Part shown: positions 63,144 through 64,000 of the stretch, one piece after another | Layout of the letters: the number at the start of each line of letters is the position of its first letter | Position numbering within the stretch: the stretch's first letter is position 1 | Assembly: GCA_016722065.1 (NCBI GenBank) | Contig: JADKGX010000001.1 | Location: 2,418,001 to 2,482,000, forward strand | From: Planctomycetota bacterium | GTDB taxonomy: Bacteria > Planctomycetota > UBA8742 > UBA2392 | Reading direction: 5' to 3' | DNA length: 64,000 bases | Made by a program: the position numbers and the translations under genes | Notes under the pieces: generated by a model | Seen by the model: only the letters and a program-made list of their open reading frames with translations | Databases searched by the model: none | What the model was told of the DNA's origin: nothing

Positions 63144-64000
63144 CTACAACGACCACAGCGCCAGCACAATCAGAATCAGCGGGCCGGTCAGCATGAAGTT
63201 GTCCATGATGTCCATGACGCCGCCAAAACTTGGCACAAGCTGGCCGCTGTCCTTGATGCCGGCCGCGCGCTTGAAGCCGCTTTCCACCAGGTCGCCGCTT
63301 TGGGCGGCAATGCCGACAAACCCGCCCAGCAGTGCACCGTGCCACCATTCAACGAGCACAGGTTTCAAACCCTGGCCGGCGTTGTTGGCAATCAACACCA
63401 CCAGCGTGCCGCCAATGGCGCTGAACAACAGGCCCGCCAGTGCGCCCTCCACGGTCTTGCCTGCACTCAGGTGCGGAATCAGCTTGTGGCGGCCAAAGGC
63501 CTTGCCCAGCAAGTAAGCCCCGACATCGCCCAGCCGGCTGGCTGTCAGCAGAAAGTACAGCAGCCACGGGCCGGAACCGGGCACCTTGCGCAGCCACAGA
63601 ATCAGCGCAATCGGAAAAATCACGTACAGAAAAATGCCCAGGTTGTTGGTGATGCGCGGGCTCAGGTTGGACACGTCTTTACGCGTCAAGCCCACCAGCG
63701 GAAAAATCACTGCTGCCAGCAGCGGGGCCAGCAGTGTCAAACTTCGCAAATGCGGCGGCAGCGCAAGGTCTACTACCTGGCCGGGGCCCCATTTCATCCA
63801 GGCCAGGGCGCCAAAATCCGGCGGGGCGGCAATCAGTTGCACATAACCCAGCAGCGCAAGCGAGGCCAGGTACAGCAGCCCCGTGTCCAGCGGCAGTTCC
63901 CGAAACCGGAACATGCGCCCCAGTTCATAGATGCCGCCAAGGCACATGCCCACACTGAGCACAAAAAAGCCCCAGGACACGCCCAGCAGGTGGTCCGCGA
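63144..64000 (-). CDS. cdsA: Phosphatidate cytidylyltransferase CdsA (N-terminal part outside window)
   Basis: A membrane enzyme making CDP-diacylglycerol from phosphatidic acid and CTP. At least 285 codons are in the window, and the frame is open at its right edge. Multiple helices are seen (YLASLALLGYVQLIAAPP, LFSAIGGTLVVLIANNA). The CdsA signature appears as QSGDLVESGFKRAAGIKDSG, then PSFGGVMDIMDN. The last part deviates from the usual PGHGGxxDRxDS, with Phe for His and Ile for Arg. The protein could start beyond 64000. Confidence 0.9.
   Translation of the reverse strand, partial: ADHLLGVSWGFFVLSVGMCLGGIYELGRMFRFRELPLDTGLLYLASLALLGYVQLIAAPPDFGALAWMKWGPGQVVDLALPPHLRSLTLLAPLLAAVIFPLVGLTRKDVSNLSPRITNNLGIFLYVIFPIALILWLRKVPGSGPWLLYFLLTASRLGDVGAYLLGKAFGRHKLIPHLSAGKTVEGALAGLLFSAIGGTLVVLIANNAGQGLKPVLVEWWHGALLGGFVGIAAQSGDLVESGFKRAAGIKDSGQLVPSFGGVMDIMDNFMLTGPLILIVLALWSL

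Noticed and set aside
1..64000. A mobile island, prophage or insertion sequence
   Set aside because: No transposase, integrase, phage structural gene or terminal inverted repeats were seen; only the small TA remnant near 2.7 kb hints at mobility.
1..64000. tRNA and rRNA genes
   Set aside because: No cloverleaf-like sequences with T-arm and CCA-end pattern or rRNA core motifs were recognised by eye; a covariance search would be needed to exclude them fully.

Overview
The window is a 64 kb piece of a GC-rich bacterial chromosome carrying about 47 protein genes, most of them packed tightly in short runs on both strands. No rRNA, tRNA, CRISPR array, prophage or intact insertion sequence was seen. 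The gene set points to a Gram-negative-type envelope: an OprP/OprO-like porin, a lipoprotein-rich secretome, a MacB-like tripartite exporter and CdsA. It also has several traits common in Planctomycetota and neighbouring deep lineages: McsA/McsB arginine kinase outside Firmicutes, tandem YfbK-like VWA proteins behind an ECF sigma factor, an N-terminal 'DELLGGKTPPDL' motif, and a choice-of-anchor/GEVEDY surface protein ending in a Gly-Cys, membrane helix, Arg-rich tail. The phylum assignment is inference, not proof.

Layout. 1-0.8 kb: 3' part of a penicillin-binding protein. 0.9-2.9 kb: a disturbed zone, with a dehydratase-like SDR whose end runs into unrelated sequence, an extreme G/C low-complexity block with a 17-G run, and the fused stumps of a toxin-antitoxin pair and of egtD. 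3-5 kb: egtB-egtD (ergothioneine), egtD truncated. 5-8.5 kb: dicarboxylate/glutamate symporter, sorbosone-type dehydrogenase, SDR. 8.5-13.9 kb: ABC ATPase, FtsX permease, membrane-fusion protein, MutY. 14-15.3 kb: secreted protein with a strong terminator. 15.3-19.5 kb: ECF sigma factor and two VWA proteins. 19.7-24.7 kb: lipoprotein, receiver/PilZ protein, thioredoxin, McsA, McsB, DUF1444-like protein. 24.7-30.8 kb: CorA, class V aminotransferase, GlyA, a 50-bp hairpin repeat array, FHA protein, YebC, TrmB. 30.9-38.1 kb: coiled-coil lipoprotein, helical-repeat/S41 protease, DODA-type dioxygenase, CHASE2 cyclase. 38.2-43 kb: YhaM-like HD nuclease, MoaA, VOC protein, QueF, SDR, compact ferredoxin/ASKHA protein. 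43.5-51.5 kb: AddB, AddA, MATE. 51.5-57 kb: porin, Frr, PyrH, citrate synthase, Dxr. 57-64 kb: giant repeat surface protein, TrmB-type regulator, PhoH, CdsA (cut by the window edge).

The genes mostly serve core metabolism (one-carbon, isoprenoid, phospholipid, queuosine and molybdopterin pathways), DNA repair (AddAB, MutY), protein quality control (McsAB, S41) and envelope functions. The least ordinary signals are the chimeric junction near 2.84 kb, the porin hairpin that buries its own Shine-Dalgarno, the compact RACo-like protein, the helical-repeat/S41 protease, the tandem 50-bp hairpins after glyA, and the sigma-VWA-VWA cluster.
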